Positions 25,791 to 35,005 of a DNA stretch of 64,000 nucleotides are shown in pieces. The stretch's first letter is position 1. Every line of letters starts with the position of its first letter. The position numbers and the translations under genes are program-made. Source of the DNA: Methylothermaceae bacterium (GTDB taxonomy: Bacteria > Pseudomonadota > Gammaproteobacteria > Methylococcales > Methylothermaceae). The notes beneath the pieces were generated by a model, which was not told the DNA's origin, ran no database searches, and was given only the letters and a program-made list of their open reading frames with translations. The stretch spans positions 1 to 64,000 of the forward strand of contig JALSIB010000060.1 of the NCBI GenBank assembly GCA_026981855.1, given 5' to 3'.

Positions 25791-26290
25791 TCTCCTCTGG
25801 AAAGCAAGGTTTCAATCATTGATTGCAAACGCCCGGCATCGGGGACGCCCGTGTGCCGCCAGGTCACGACCCCGTCTGCGGCGATCAAAAGGGTCGTTGG
25901 AACCAGTGTCACCTGGAAGGCCCGGCTGACGGCTCCGGCAGGATCGAGCGCCGTCTCGTAGGGAGCGGGGTGGGTTTTGACGAAGCGGACGAGCCGGTTG
26001 GGCGGATCGTAAGGCATGGCGACCGCGATCACCGCCAGGCCACGGGAGGCATAGCGCCGATGGAGATCCGCCAGCAGCGGTCTTTCCCGCAGGCACGATG
26101 GACAGTCGGTGGACCAGAAGTTGAGCAGCACCACATGGCCGCGCAGCTGACCGAGGCGGATCTTTTGGCCGCTCAGAGTGGTCAGGGGGAGATCCGGAGC
26201 CGTGGGCGGCCTGGCCATCCACCACAATCCCGACACGATCAAGGCCGGAAGCAACAAGGTCTTAAGCGTTTTCCTGAAGGCGCTTGGCAT
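25787..26290 (-). CDS. TlpA-like membrane-anchored thiol:disulfide protein
   Basis: 167 residues. An N-terminal signal-anchor helix (about 10-25) precedes a thioredoxin fold. The active site is NFWSTDCPSCLRERP (CPSC), and the cis-proline region is VTLVPTTLL. Such proteins reduce periplasmic thiols, for example in cytochrome c or metallocentre maturation. Here it lies between clcA (29-bp overlap) and hemJ (4-bp overlap), so a link to heme protein assembly is plausible but inferred. Confidence 0.88.
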   Translation of the reverse strand: MPSAFRKTLKTLLLPALIVSGLWWMARPPTAPDLPLTTLSGQKIRLGQLRGHVVLLNFWSTDCPSCLRERPLLADLHRRYASRGLAVIAVAMPYDPPNRLVRFVKTHPAPYETALDPAGAVSRAFQVTLVPTTLLIAADGVVTWRHTGVPDAGRLQSMIETLLSRGE

Positions 26291-27548
26291 AGGCGGCGGT
26301 CATGGTTTCGTACAAGGGTTGGGGGCTTAGCAGGCGGGAGGTTCCGCTGGCGATGAAGGCGGTCGCCATGAGGGGCAGCAAGAGTTCGTGGGTGTCCGTC
26401 ATTTCCATGACCAGCACGAAGGAAGTCATCGGGTTTTGAAACATTCCGGCGAAATAGCCGCACATGGTCAGCAGCACGACCGCCAGGGGAGGCGCGAAAG
26501 GCAGCCAGGTCAGCAGATCCGCGCCGAGCCCGGCGCCGGCCGAGAGGGTGGGGACGAACAACCCGGCGGGCATGCCGCTGAGGGCGGTGAAAAAGGTCGC
26601 GGTCGCTTTCAGCACCGCGAATGCCGGATCGGTCGTCTGCGGGTCGCTGAGGATGTTTTTCAGCATGGGGTAACCCGTACCCAGTGTCGTGCCGTGGGAG
26701 ATGAAATGCACCCCGGCGAGAACGAGGCCGGAAAAGAACAGCGTGGCGACCCTGGATTTCCAGGCGCGTTGCGACATCCATCTGCCGCTTCGGATCATCA
26801 ACGCGCTGAAGAGGCCGCCGGCCAGTCCGCCGATGATGCCGCAAACGGGAATCGCCAGCCAGCTTCCGCCCCGTGGCAGGGGGGCTTCTCCGGCTTCCAG
26901 AAAGACGTAATGGTTGAGCAGGATGAAGGCTGTCATGCCGGCGAGGATGATGGCGGTGAGCACCAGGCTGCCGATTTTTTCCTCGAAGGAGCGCCCCAGT
27001 TCCTCGATGGCGAAGATGATCCCGGCGAGGGGGGCGCTGAACAGGGCGGCGAAACCGGCGGCGCTGCCTGCCAGAATGAGACCCCGTTCCAGATAATGAG
27101 GGGGAAATCGCGCCGCTTTCCCCAAGGCGGTCATGAGGGAGGCGCCGATCTGGATGGCCGGCCCCCCGAGTCCGGCGGAGCTTCCGGTCAACAGCCCCAG
27201 ATTGGTGAGCAGCACCTTGCCCACGGCGATGCGGAAAGAGACGAAGCGGTTGCGCAATTGCAGGTCGTGGTGAATGGCCAGGGCGACCCGGACCTGGGGA
27301 ACACCGCTGCGCTCGGCTCCGGGGAAAAAATGATCGGTCAATCCAGTCACCAGGATCATTCCCAGGGGGCAGATCACGAACAGAGCCCAGGGGAACCGCT
27401 GGAGGAAATCGCGCAGCCAGGTGACCGTATGCTCGCTGAGGACGGTCAAGGCACTGATGAACACACCCACCAGAATCGCACCGCACCAGAACACCAGCCT
27501 TTGCTTCCATGCGGTGGCGGAGAAAAACGGCGAGGGGGCTTGCGTCAT
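26262..27548 (-). CDS. CLC-family chloride transporter/channel lacking the external gating glutamate
   Basis: 428 residues, a full CLC membrane domain without CBS domains. The anion-site motifs are present: RSGVPQ (Ser81, equivalent to E. coli ClcA Ser107), GLGGPAIQIG (126-135) and GMPAGLFVP. In ClcA the second motif reads GREGP and its Glu148 is the proton and gating residue; here that position is Gly128. The inner proton-pathway Glu (AIEEL, 180-181) remains. Loss of the external Glu predicts uncoupled, channel-like conduction or a different coupling mode. Divergent from argC. Confidence 0.88.
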   Translation of the reverse strand: MTQAPSPFFSATAWKQRLVFWCGAILVGVFISALTVLSEHTVTWLRDFLQRFPWALFVICPLGMILVTGLTDHFFPGAERSGVPQVRVALAIHHDLQLRNRFVSFRIAVGKVLLTNLGLLTGSSAGLGGPAIQIGASLMTALGKAARFPPHYLERGLILAGSAAGFAALFSAPLAGIIFAIEELGRSFEEKIGSLVLTAIILAGMTAFILLNHYVFLEAGEAPLPRGGSWLAIPVCGIIGGLAGGLFSALMIRSGRWMSQRAWKSRVATLFFSGLVLAGVHFISHGTTLGTGYPMLKNILSDPQTTDPAFAVLKATATFFTALSGMPAGLFVPTLSAGAGLGADLLTWLPFAPPLAVVLLTMCGYFAGMFQNPMTSFVLVMEMTDTHELLLPLMATAFIASGTSRLLSPQPLYETMTAAYAKRLQENA

Positions 27549-27600
27549 GGGGTTCCGTAGGTTAGATCGGGGACCACAGCGAGTATAACAAATGACGCCC

Positions 27601-27609
27601 TGATATAAT
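27601..27609 (+). promoter_or_regulatory. Extended -10 promoter element for argC
   Basis: TGATATAAT matches the extended -10 consensus TGnTATAAT exactly. It lies about 50 bp upstream of the argC start in the divergent clcA-argC gap. No strong -35 is seen, as is usual for extended -10 promoters. Confidence 0.55.
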
Positions 27610-27659
27610 CGTCCGCCAGACCGGCATCATCGAACAATCGTGACGACAAGGGGGAATCC

Positions 27660-28688
27660 ATGATCAAGGCGGCCGTGGTGGGGGGCACAGGTTATACCGG
27701 CGTCGAGCTGATGCGTCTGCTGGCCCGGCATCCCGAAATCGAGTTGACCCTGGCGACCTCGCGCAGCGACGCCGGAAGGGCGGTAGGCGAGGTCTATCCC
27801 AGTCTGCGGGGTGTCGTGGATCTGGACTTTTGTCCGCCGCAGGTCGATCTTCTGGCCGGAAGCGACGTGGTTTTTTTCGCCACCCCCAATGGCACGGCGA
27901 TGAAATTCGCCGAAATACTGCTGGAGAAGGGAAGGGTGGTGATCGATCTGGCCGCGGACTTCCGGTTGCGCGATGCCGGGTTGTGGGAGAAATGGTATGG
28001 CCAGCCCCATGCCTGCCCGCATCTGTTGGAGGAGGCGGTCTACGGCTTGCCGGAATACAACCGTGAGCGGATCCGCAAAGCGAGGTTGATCGCCTGTCCC
28101 GGCTGTTATCCAACGGCGGTGCAACTGGGGTTTTTGCCTTTGCTTGCGGAAGAGCCGCTGGTCGAGGTGGGCGACCTGATCGCCGATTGCAAGTCGGGGG
28201 TGTCGGGTGCGGGGCGCAAGGCCCAACTGAACGCCTTGATGGCCGAATGTGGAGAAAGCTTCAAGGCCTATGCGGCATCCGGGCATCGCCATCATCCGGA
28301 AATCCGCCAGGGGCTTCAGTCCATCTGCGGGCGCTCTGTCGGATTGACCTTCGTTCCCCATCTGGTGCCGATGATACGCGGGATTCATGCGACGCTCTAC
28401 GCGTTGCCGAAAAACGATCTGGATTTCCAGCAGCTGTTCGAATCCTTCTATGCCTCCGAGCCTTTCGTGGACGTGTTGCCTCCAGGCAGTCATCCCGATA
28501 CCGGCGACGTGCGGGGGGCGAATCGCTGTCAGATCGCCGTGCATCGCGCCGGGGGGGGGCGTTTGATCGTGCTGTCGGTGATCGACAACCTGGTCAAGGG
28601 GGCGGCCGGACAGGCGGTTCAGAACATGAATCTGGCCTTCGGCCTGCCCGAGACCATGGGGTTGGAATCGGTCGCCTTGTATCCGTGA
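27660..28688 (+). CDS. argC: N-acetyl-gamma-glutamyl-phosphate reductase ArgC
   Basis: 342 residues, the third step of arginine biosynthesis. The NADP-binding start is [17 protein letters not shown]. The active-site Cys lies in [13 protein letters not shown], and the downstream GHRHHPEI His region and [16 protein letters not shown] are typical of the family. GGGGGA precedes the ATG. It is a single gene, followed convergently by mobA after 6 bp; no other arg gene is adjacent. Confidence 0.97.
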   Translation: MIKAAVVGGTGYTGVELMRLLARHPEIELTLATSRSDAGRAVGEVYPSLRGVVDLDFCPPQVDLLAGSDVVFFATPNGTAMKFAEILLEKGRVVIDLAADFRLRDAGLWEKWYGQPHACPHLLEEAVYGLPEYNRERIRKARLIACPGCYPTAVQLGFLPLLAEEPLVEVGDLIADCKSGVSGAGRKAQLNALMAECGESFKAYAASGHRHHPEIRQGLQSICGRSVGLTFVPHLVPMIRGIHATLYALPKNDLDFQQLFESFYASEPFVDVLPPGSHPDTGDVRGANRCQIAVHRAGGGRLIVLSVIDNLVKGAAGQAVQNMNLAFGLPETMGLESVALYP

Positions 28689-28694
28689 GGCGGT

Positions 28695-29288
28695 TCATCG
28701 GCCTTCGTATTCCGCCAGATCCCGGGGCGTGTTGATATTGACGAACTGGTTTGCGGCATCGCTGAGGTCGAGGCCGATCCAGCGGTGTCTCCGGGCCCAG
28801 GCATCGATCCTGCGCTTGCCGGAAGCCAGCCATCCGGCCAGGTCGCCCGCCACATGCGTCCGCAGCGCCATCACCACGGGATGAAGGCGTTCGCCGTCGG
28901 AGGCGAGGACGATGTCCATCCGCTGCGCCTCCAGTGGGCCCAGCAGTCTTGCTAGGGTGGCCGTTTCGAGCCGGGGGCAGTCGCACGGCGACACCAGCAG
29001 GTAGGGCGTGGTGGCCGTTTCCAGGCCGCTGAGGATGCCGGCCAGGGGGCCCTGGAAACCGGCGATGGAATCCTGGATCAGTGGCAGCCCGAACCTTTCA
29101 TATTCCTGGAGGGAGCGATTGGCGTTGATGAAAAGATGTCCGCACAGAGGGCGCAGGGCCTCGATGGCATAGCTGATCAGCGGACGGCCGCCGCAAGGGA
29201 TCAGGCCTTTGTCCGTTCCCCCCATCCGCCGCGCCTTGCCACCGGCGAGAACGATGCCCGATACGCGCTCGGGCGGTGGAACCGTCAT
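28695..29288 (-). CDS. mobA: Molybdenum cofactor guanylyltransferase MobA
   Basis: 197 residues. It transfers GMP from GTP to molybdopterin to form the MGD cofactor. [22 protein letters not shown] is the nucleotide-binding loop; [19 protein letters not shown] and [10 protein letters not shown] are typical MobA motifs. The metal-binding Asp lies in SPCDCP. The ATG at 29288 overlaps the nadB stop (ATGA), so the two are one transcript. This implies the organism uses molybdoenzymes. Confidence 0.93.
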   Translation of the reverse strand: MTVPPPERVSGIVLAGGKARRMGGTDKGLIPCGGRPLISYAIEALRPLCGHLFINANRSLQEYERFGLPLIQDSIAGFQGPLAGILSGLETATTPYLLVSPCDCPRLETATLARLLGPLEAQRMDIVLASDGERLHPVVMALRTHVAGDLAGWLASGKRRIDAWARRHRWIGLDLSDAANQFVNINTPRDLAEYEGR

Positions 29289-30910
29289 GGACGTTCCCCG
29301 CCGGCGGGCGATGGATTCATCAGCACGGTGTTTTGAGCCGGCTCGCTGTCGTTTCTGGAAGGATAGTCGAGGGTGTAGTGGAGTCCGCGGCTTTCCTTGC
29401 GCCGCATCGCGCATTGGACGATCAGTTCGGCGACGATGATCAGGTTGCGCAGTTCCAGAAGGTCACTGGTCACCCGGAAATGGCCATAATACTCGGCGAT
29501 CTCCTGCTTCAGCATTTCCACCCGCCGCAAGGCCCGCTGGAGGCGCTTGTCTGTGCGCACGATGCCCACGTAATCCCACATGAAACGCCGGATCTCGTCC
29601 CAGTTGTGGCTGACGACGACTTCCTCGTCGGAGTCGGTGACCTGGGATTCGTCCCAGCGGGGCAATGGCACGGGAGGGGGGAATTCATGCAATCGCCGTT
29701 TCAGGTCCATGGCGGCCTGGCGGGCGAATACCAAGCATTCCAGCAGGGAATTGCTGGCCATCCGGTTGGCGCCGTGGAGACCGGTGCAGGCGGTTTCTCC
29801 CACGGCGTACAGGCCGGGGATGTCCGTCCTTCCCCAGGCATCGGTGAGTACACCGCCGCAGGTGTAATGAGCGGCGGGAACCACGGGAATGGGCTCGCGG
29901 GTCATGTCGATGCCGAAGTCCAGGCAGCGGGCATGAATGGTGGGGAAATGGGCGCGGATGAAATCCGGGCTTTTGTGCGAGATGTCCAGATAGACGCAGT
30001 CCACCCCCAGCCGTTTGATCTCGTGGTCGATGGCGCGGGCGACGATATCTCTGGGGGCCAGTTCCCCCCGCGGGTCGAAACGTTGCATGAAAGGGGTGCC
30101 GTCCGGCAGCAGCAGCCTGGCGCCTTCCCCCCGCAACGCCTCTGAAATCAGGAACGAGCGGGCCTGGGGGTGATACAGGCAGGTGGGATGGAATTGCATG
30201 AATTCCATGTTGGCGATCCGGCAGCCGGCGCGCCAGGCCATGGCGATCCCGTCGCCTGTGGCGGTATCGGGGTTGCTGGTGTAGAGATACACCTTAGCGG
30301 CGCCACCGGTTGCCAGCACCACGCTTTTGGCCCGGAAGGTTTTTACCCGTTGGGCTTTGCGGTCCAGAACGTAAGCCCCCATCACCCGCTGGGGGGTCAT
30401 TTTCAGCTTGCTGGCGGTGATCAGGTCGATGGCGTTGTGATATTCGTACAGATCGATGTTGGGGTGGGTTCTGGCATGGTTCAGGAGGGAAGTTTCGACC
30501 TCCTTTCCAGTGGCGTCGGCGGCATGGACGATCCGGCGGTGGCTGTGTCCGCCTTCCCGGGTCAGATGGAGGTGCCTTTCACCGTCTTCCGATTCCACTT
30601 CGGTGAAGGTGGTGCCCTGGTCGAGCAGCCAGCCGATGCATTCCTTGCCTTGGGCGACCACCAGCCGGACGATCTGTGGATCGCACAGGCCCGCGCCGGC
30701 CTTCAAGGTATCCTGAATATGGGATTCGATGGAATCCTGGGCGTCGAGGACTGCGGAAATCCCGCCCTGGGCGTAGAAGGTGCTGCATTCCTGTAATCGG
30801 GTCTTTGCGACGATCGCCACCCTGGCGCTGTCGGCGATCCTCAGGGCGACCCCCAGGCCGGCGGCCCCGCTGCCGATAATCAGGACATCATAGTCGAATA
30901 TTTCTGACAT
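29285..30910 (-). CDS. nadB: L-aspartate oxidase NadB
   Basis: 541 residues. This FAD enzyme oxidises aspartate to iminoaspartate for de novo NAD synthesis. [15 protein letters not shown] is the dinucleotide-binding fold; [11 protein letters not shown], the [10 protein letters not shown] substrate-binding region, MEFMQFHPT and [11 protein letters not shown] are all conserved. The C-terminal helical region ends in a Ser/Pro tail. It is divergent from rpoE, exactly as in E. coli, but here a MITE-like element lies in between. Confidence 0.97.
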   Translation of the reverse strand: MSEIFDYDVLIIGSGAAGLGVALRIADSARVAIVAKTRLQECSTFYAQGGISAVLDAQDSIESHIQDTLKAGAGLCDPQIVRLVVAQGKECIGWLLDQGTTFTEVESEDGERHLHLTREGGHSHRRIVHAADATGKEVETSLLNHARTHPNIDLYEYHNAIDLITASKLKMTPQRVMGAYVLDRKAQRVKTFRAKSVVLATGGAAKVYLYTSNPDTATGDGIAMAWRAGCRIANMEFMQFHPTCLYHPQARSFLISEALRGEGARLLLPDGTPFMQRFDPRGELAPRDIVARAIDHEIKRLGVDCVYLDISHKSPDFIRAHFPTIHARCLDFGIDMTREPIPVVPAAHYTCGGVLTDAWGRTDIPGLYAVGETACTGLHGANRMASNSLLECLVFARQAAMDLKRRLHEFPPPVPLPRWDESQVTDSDEEVVVSHNWDEIRRFMWDYVGIVRTDKRLQRALRRVEMLKQEIAEYYGHFRVTSDLLELRNLIIVAELIVQCAMRRKESRGLHYTLDYPSRNDSEPAQNTVLMNPSPAGGERP

Positions 30911-30944
30911 CTTTGCTTTATAACAGAATCTTCGGCTTCATTTC

Positions 30945-31072
30945 CACTTGAGACTAGGCCGGTTGCATGACCGCGGCTTTCCCGTTCAAACTCGATTTTG
31001 CAAGACCTTGAAAGCCCCTCTCCCTCTGGGAGAGGGGGAAAGCGGTTCATGCGATTGCCCTGCACTTGAGAC
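30945..31072 (+). mobile_element. MITE-like element copy B with 10-bp flanking direct repeat
   Basis: The direct repeat CACTTGAGAC occurs at 30945-30954 and again at 31063-31072. It precisely brackets a 108-bp element (30955-31062) beginning TAGGCCGG and ending GATTGCCCTG. The element shares about 85% of positions with copy A and has imperfect inverted ends (TGCATGACCGC near the left end; GCGGTTCATGC near the right end). This is the structure expected of a non-autonomous transposon with target-site duplication. Confidence 0.75.
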
Positions 31073-31130
31073 CGGATTGCTGACGAAATATTTCCCGGGA
31101 CGAACGAAAAGTCCGCAAAACACAGGTTCG

Positions 31131-31159
31131 TTGAATGGTACCGGGTAAAAAGAGATAAT
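31131..31159 (+). promoter_or_regulatory. Sigma-70 promoter of the rpoE operon
   Basis: TTGAAT (31131-31136), a 17-bp spacer and GATAAT (31154-31159) form a near-consensus housekeeping promoter, 100 bp upstream of rpoE and 59 bp downstream of the MITE-like copy. I did not find a convincing sigma-E autoregulatory promoter. Confidence 0.65.
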
Positions 31160-31258
31160 GAGCGGATCAATAGGACAATCCGGTCGTAGGGATTGTGTTG
31201 CCGGATTGTTTTCCTTGATGGCAGCGGCGGATGTCATTCCATATACGGGGAAACGGTT

Positions 31259-31900
31259 TTGAAAGGAGAAAACCAGTCGGCGGCGGAAGTCGATAGGGCG
31301 TTGGTGCAACGGGTACAGCAGGGGGACAAGAAGGCCTTCGACCTGTTGGTGCTCAAATACCAGCCGAAAATAGTGCAATTGGTCAGCCGCTATATCCGTG
31401 ATCCTTCCGAAGCGTTGGACGTGGCCCAGGAGACTTTCATCAAAGCCTACCGGGCACTGCCCAGGTTCCGTGGTGACAGTGCTTTCTATACCTGGTTGTA
31501 CCGGATTGCCATCAATACGGCCAAGAATCACATTGTGGCACGTTCCAGAAGACCCTCGGATTCTGAAATCGAGGTGGATACCGCGGAACAATTCGAAACC
31601 GCGGTCCGTCTAAGGGATCAGGAGACGCCCGAGGGCATTCTTTTGAGCGAGGAAGTGGCGGAGGCCGTTCGTCATGCCATCGAGGCGTTGCCGGACGAGC
31701 TGCGTACCGCCATTACCTTGCGGGAGTTCGAGGGAATGAGTTACGAGGAGATCGCTCAGGCCATGAATTGTCCCGTCGGTACCGTTCGTTCGCGTATCTT
31801 CAGGGCCCGGGAAGCGATAGACAAGAAATTGAGAACCTTGCACACAGGCATGCGCAAGGGGAAAAAACAAAAGCAAATGGAACCATCGGTGGAAAAATGA
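31259..31900 (+). CDS. rpoE: Envelope-stress sigma factor RpoE (AlgU)
   Basis: 213 residues, an ECF sigma factor. Region 2 holds LVSRYIRDPSEALDVAQETF, then AFYTWLYRIAINTAKNH. Region 4 holds LREFEGMSYEEIAQAM with CPVGTVRSRIFRAREAID. The match to E. coli RpoE is close along its length. The start is most likely TTG at 31259, giving the normal N-terminus; no ATG or GTG fits this frame nearby. It directs transcription of envelope-repair genes when RseA is cleaved. rseA, rseB and mucD follow. Confidence 0.96.
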   Translation: MKGENQSAAEVDRALVQRVQQGDKKAFDLLVLKYQPKIVQLVSRYIRDPSEALDVAQETFIKAYRALPRFRGDSAFYTWLYRIAINTAKNHIVARSRRPSDSEIEVDTAEQFETAVRLRDQETPEGILLSEEVAEAVRHAIEALPDELRTAITLREFEGMSYEEIAQAMNCPVGTVRSRIFRAREAIDKKLRTLHTGMRKGKKQKQMEPSVEK

Positions 31901-31916
31901 TGCGAGGCACCAGCTC

Positions 31917-32507
31917 ATGCAGGATGAACTAACCTGGAAATTGTCCCTGTTGGTCGATGATGAACTGCCTCCTGACGAGGCAATCGTATTGTTGGAGCAA
32001 ATCGACCGGGATCCTGACCTGAGGTTCAAGTGGTATCGATATCAGACCATACGGCATGCGATCAGAAGCAACGGAGAGTCCTTCGCGCTTGGAGAGGATT
32101 TTCTCGAGCGTGTCCAAAGCGCCCTGGATAATGAATCGCCCCCCCCGCAGGATGTGGTCCGACTGCCTTCCGCCGATCCTGGCAGATTCAACCTCAATAC
32201 CTGGGTCGTCATCCCTCTGGCACTGGCGGCGATGGTGGTGATCGTCGTCCTGTTGCGTGGCCGGATTCCCGGGGATGGGGCCTCCCAGACGGTTCCCCTG
32301 GTGGCCGCCGCCCCGTCCCGGAACGCCCCCGTGCCGGTCATGCAGGTCGCCGCAGGTCGTTCGGGACAAAATCCCGTTTCAATCGCCGCTTCTCCTGCGC
32401 CTTCCCTTGAAGACTATCTGCTCGTGCACAGCGAGGACAGCCTCTATCAACAAGGTCCCCAACACATGTTGAGTTATGCCCGCATCATCAGCCATGACAA
32501 ACACTGA
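31917..32507 (+). CDS. rseA: Anti-sigma-E factor RseA (MucA)
   Basis: 196 residues. The N-terminal cytoplasmic domain (LSLLVDDELPPDEAIVLLEQ, then WYRYQTIRHAIR) binds RpoE. One transmembrane helix (about 97-117, VVIPLALAAMVVIVVLL) precedes a periplasmic part that RseB protects from DegS. The C-terminal stretch SLEDYLLVHSE and LSYARII is the conserved MucA/RseA periplasmic motif. It starts 16 bp after rpoE, and its 3' end overlaps rseB. Confidence 0.92.
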   Translation: MQDELTWKLSLLVDDELPPDEAIVLLEQIDRDPDLRFKWYRYQTIRHAIRSNGESFALGEDFLERVQSALDNESPPPQDVVRLPSADPGRFNLNTWVVIPLALAAMVVIVVLLRGRIPGDGASQTVPLVAAAPSRNAPVPVMQVAAGRSGQNPVSIAASPAPSLEDYLLVHSEDSLYQQGPQHMLSYARIISHDKH

Positions 32508-33468
32508 GCGGCACCATGGCTGGAAATGGCCGGGGTTCGGGTGGTTGTTGTGGTTTGCCTGCAGTTTTGTCACCGCGGCCGAGACGGGTTCGCCGCAGAC
32601 CGCGAGACAATGGCTCGACGCCATGGTCGATGCGATGCGGAGTCGCGGTTATCAGGCGACGGTGGTCTATAGCCGGGAAAACGACCTGAAACTGTTCAAG
32701 CTCACCCATCAGGTTCGTGACGGCGTGGTTTACGAGCACTTTCAGGCACTCGGCGATCCCTTGCGTCAAGTGGTGCGCGAAGCCGACAAGGTGACCTGTT
32801 ATTTTCCCGACAGGCGCATCCGGGTCGAATACCATAATCGCCCGAACGCTTTGTTCGCTTCCCTGTCTTCGCACTGGGACGAGCAGGAACGGCACTACCG
32901 TCTTCAATCCGGCAGGCGGGGTCATACGATCGGCCGTCCCAGCCAGGAAATCGTCATCACCCCTTTGGATGAATACAGGTACGGGCGCCGGATCTGGATC
33001 GACGTGGCTACCCGCCTGCCCCTCAAATTTGAATTGCTGGACCGGCAGGGGAACATTCTGGAGGCCTTGGCCGTGACCGACCTCGGATTGGATCCGGAAG
33101 TGGGACCGGAACGTGGCGGGATGAGGGGGCATGAAGACTGGAAACTCATCCGGCGCAAGGAGACGGAGCCGGTCGAACGGTGGCGATTGACGAAGTTGCC
33201 GCCGGGCTTCAGGGAGGTCCGCCGCAGCCAGCGCGTGGTGGCGGGAACCGATGCGACCGTGGATCACTTGCTCCTTTCCGATGGCCTGGCGACGGTATCG
33301 GTGTATATCAGCAGGAACGAAGGAAAGGATTTCGACTCCGGAATTTTTAAACGTGGCGGTGTCAGTGTTTTCCGCCGCCCAGTTCAAGGACACGTCATCA
33401 CCGTGGTGGGGGATGTGCCCATGATCACGGTGCGCACCATCGGCGAAGGGATACGGATGGAGGAATGA
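32476..33468 (+). CDS. rseB: Sigma-E regulatory periplasmic protein RseB (MucB)
   Basis: 330 residues. A signal peptide (WLLWFACSFVTAAE) precedes the LolA-like N-terminal domain (RGYQATVVYSREN, VRDGVVYEHFQAL) and the smaller C-terminal domain (LPPGFREV, SDGLATVSVYI, RTIGEGI). RseB caps RseA and releases it on sensing mislocalised lipopolysaccharide. Two starts are possible, ATG 32476 and ATG 32494, both inside rseA; the signal peptide is present either way. Confidence 0.92.
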   Translation: MPASSAMTNTERHHGWKWPGFGWLLWFACSFVTAAETGSPQTARQWLDAMVDAMRSRGYQATVVYSRENDLKLFKLTHQVRDGVVYEHFQALGDPLRQVVREADKVTCYFPDRRIRVEYHNRPNALFASLSSHWDEQERHYRLQSGRRGHTIGRPSQEIVITPLDEYRYGRRIWIDVATRLPLKFELLDRQGNILEALAVTDLGLDPEVGPERGGMRGHEDWKLIRRKETEPVERWRLTKLPPGFREVRRSQRVVAGTDATVDHLLLSDGLATVSVYISRNEGKDFDSGIFKRGGVSVFRRPVQGHVITVVGDVPMITVRTIGEGIRMEE

Positions 33469-33510
33469 AGCCGCTCCGCTGGAGCTGGATCCGACTCTGT
33501 GATTTTTGTG

Positions 33511-33535
33511 CTTGGCGGGCTAAAGGCCCGCCAAG
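33511..33535 (+). terminator. Strong hairpin between rseB and mucD
   Basis: A perfect 10-bp stem, CTTGGCGGGC (33511-33520) and GCCCGCCAAG (33526-33535), with a 5-nt loop, followed by only ATTTG. The weak T-tract suggests partial termination or an RNA-processing/stability element that lowers expression of the downstream genes relative to rpoE-rseA-rseB. Confidence 0.5.
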
Positions 33536-33586
33536 ATTTGTCAAGGCGTGTTTTTGGTAAAAACAAATCAATTGGAACTGACATCC

Positions 33587-35005
33587 ATGAAACGGAAATT
33601 TATCACGAGCTTTTTCTTCCTCTGGCTGCTTGGGCTATTCGCAGGGCAGGTGGAAGCGGGGCGGCTGCCGGATTTTACCGATCTGGTCGAGGACACCAGC
33701 GCCGCAGTGGTCAATATCAGCACCACGAAGAAAATCGAGCCGGAAGAAGAACCGCGCCTGCCGGAAGGGTTGGACATTCCGGAAGGCTCCCCACTGGAGG
33801 ACTTGTTCAAACACTTCTTTGGCCAACGGGGCTGGCCTCAGGAAACCCGTTCACTTGGTTCGGGTTTCATCATTTCTCCCGATGGCTATATCGTCACCAA
33901 TCATCATGTGGTCAAAGATGCGGATGAAATCATTGTCCGCCTTCAGGACCGGCGTGAATTGACCGCCGGATTGATCGGGTCGGACAAGCGCAGCGATCTG
34001 GCTTTGCTGAAGGTGAAAGCCGATCACCTGCCGGTGGTCGAGATGGGGTCTTCCAAAAATCTCAAGGTGGGGGAATGGGTGGTTGCCATCGGCTCTCCCT
34101 TTGGCTTCGATCATTCGGTCACCGCCGGTATCGTCAGCGCCAAAGGCAGGAGCCTGCCGGGTGACAGTTACGTCCCTTTCATTCAGACGGATGTGGCGAT
34201 CAATCCGGGCAATTCCGGCGGGCCTTTGTTCAACATGGACGGCAAAGTAGTGGGGGTCAATTCCCAAATCTACAGCCGCACCGGTGGATTCATGGGGTTG
34301 TCGTTCGCCATTCCCATCGATATCGCCCTGGAGGTGGTCGAACAACTGAAGCAACATGGGAAGGTCATTCGTGGCTGGCTGGGTGTCCAGATCCAAGATG
34401 TGACCCGGGAATTGGCCGAGTCCTTCGGTATGAAACGACCCCATGGCGCCCTCGTGGCCCAGGTGATGGCCGGAAGTCCTGCGGCCACCGCAGGCTTGAA
34501 GGTAGGGGACGTGATCGTGGAATACGACGGTCATGTGATCGAGACGTCGTCCGCGTTGCCGCCCCTGGTCGGGGTGACTCCGGTGGGCAAGGTGGTTCCG
34601 GTCAAAGTGCTCCGGGAAGGGAAATTGAAGATGCTCAAGGTCAAGATCGGCCAGCTTCCGGAAGAAGAAGTCGCCCGGATGGGCGGGATGATGGAGCCTG
34701 GAACCGTCAAGATTCCCTCCCTGGGGCTGCTGGTGGCTGATCTGAATGACGAGGAACGCGAACGCTATGGTGTTCGTGAGGGTGTTCTGATCCGCCGGGT
34801 CTTGCCGGGGCCTGGGCGCGAGGCAGGCCTGCGGGCCGGTGATATCCTGTTGCGGTTGGGAACCAGGCCTCTCAAGAATGTTGCCGACTTGCAGAAAAGG
34901 CTTGCCCGAATTCGGCCGGGCAAACCCGTGGCCATCTTGGTGAAGCGCGGTGACGGTTCATTGTTCATGGCGATCAAGCCGCACAAGGATTCAGGAAAAA
35001 AGTGA
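33587..35005 (+). CDS. mucD: Periplasmic serine protease DegP/DegQ family (MucD)
   Basis: 472 residues. A signal peptide is followed by a trypsin-like domain with the triad His (TNHHVV), Asp (SDLALLKV) and Ser ([10 protein letters not shown]), and two PDZ domains (about 255-345 and 375-465; [10 protein letters not shown] and [10 protein letters not shown]). It degrades misfolded envelope proteins and dampens sigma-E activation. The ATG at 33587 gives a proper signal peptide. The stop overlaps the lepA GTG. Confidence 0.95.
   Translation: MKRKFITSFFFLWLLGLFAGQVEAGRLPDFTDLVEDTSAAVVNISTTKKIEPEEEPRLPEGLDIPEGSPLEDLFKHFFGQRGWPQETRSLGSGFIISPDGYIVTNHHVVKDADEIIVRLQDRRELTAGLIGSDKRSDLALLKVKADHLPVVEMGSSKNLKVGEWVVAIGSPFGFDHSVTAGIVSAKGRSLPGDSYVPFIQTDVAINPGNSGGPLFNMDGKVVGVNSQIYSRTGGFMGLSFAIPIDIALEVVEQLKQHGKVIRGWLGVQIQDVTRELAESFGMKRPHGALVAQVMAGSPAATAGLKVGDVIVEYDGHVIETSSALPPLVGVTPVGKVVPVKVLREGKLKMLKVKIGQLPEEEVARMGGMMEPGTVKIPSLGLLVADLNDEERERYGVREGVLIRRVLPGPGREAGLRAGDILLRLGTRPLKNVADLQKRLARIRPGKPVAILVKRGDGSLFMAIKPHKDSGKK

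Larger units (their letters stand above)
30911..31258. other. 348-bp nadB-rpoE divergent region
   Basis: No gene is visible. It holds the MITE-like element (30955-31062) with its flanking direct repeats, a sigma-70 promoter (31131-31159), and about 100 bp of rpoE leader. A TAGGACAATCCGGTCG at about 31170 resembles an end of the element and may be a further fragment. Confidence 0.6.
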
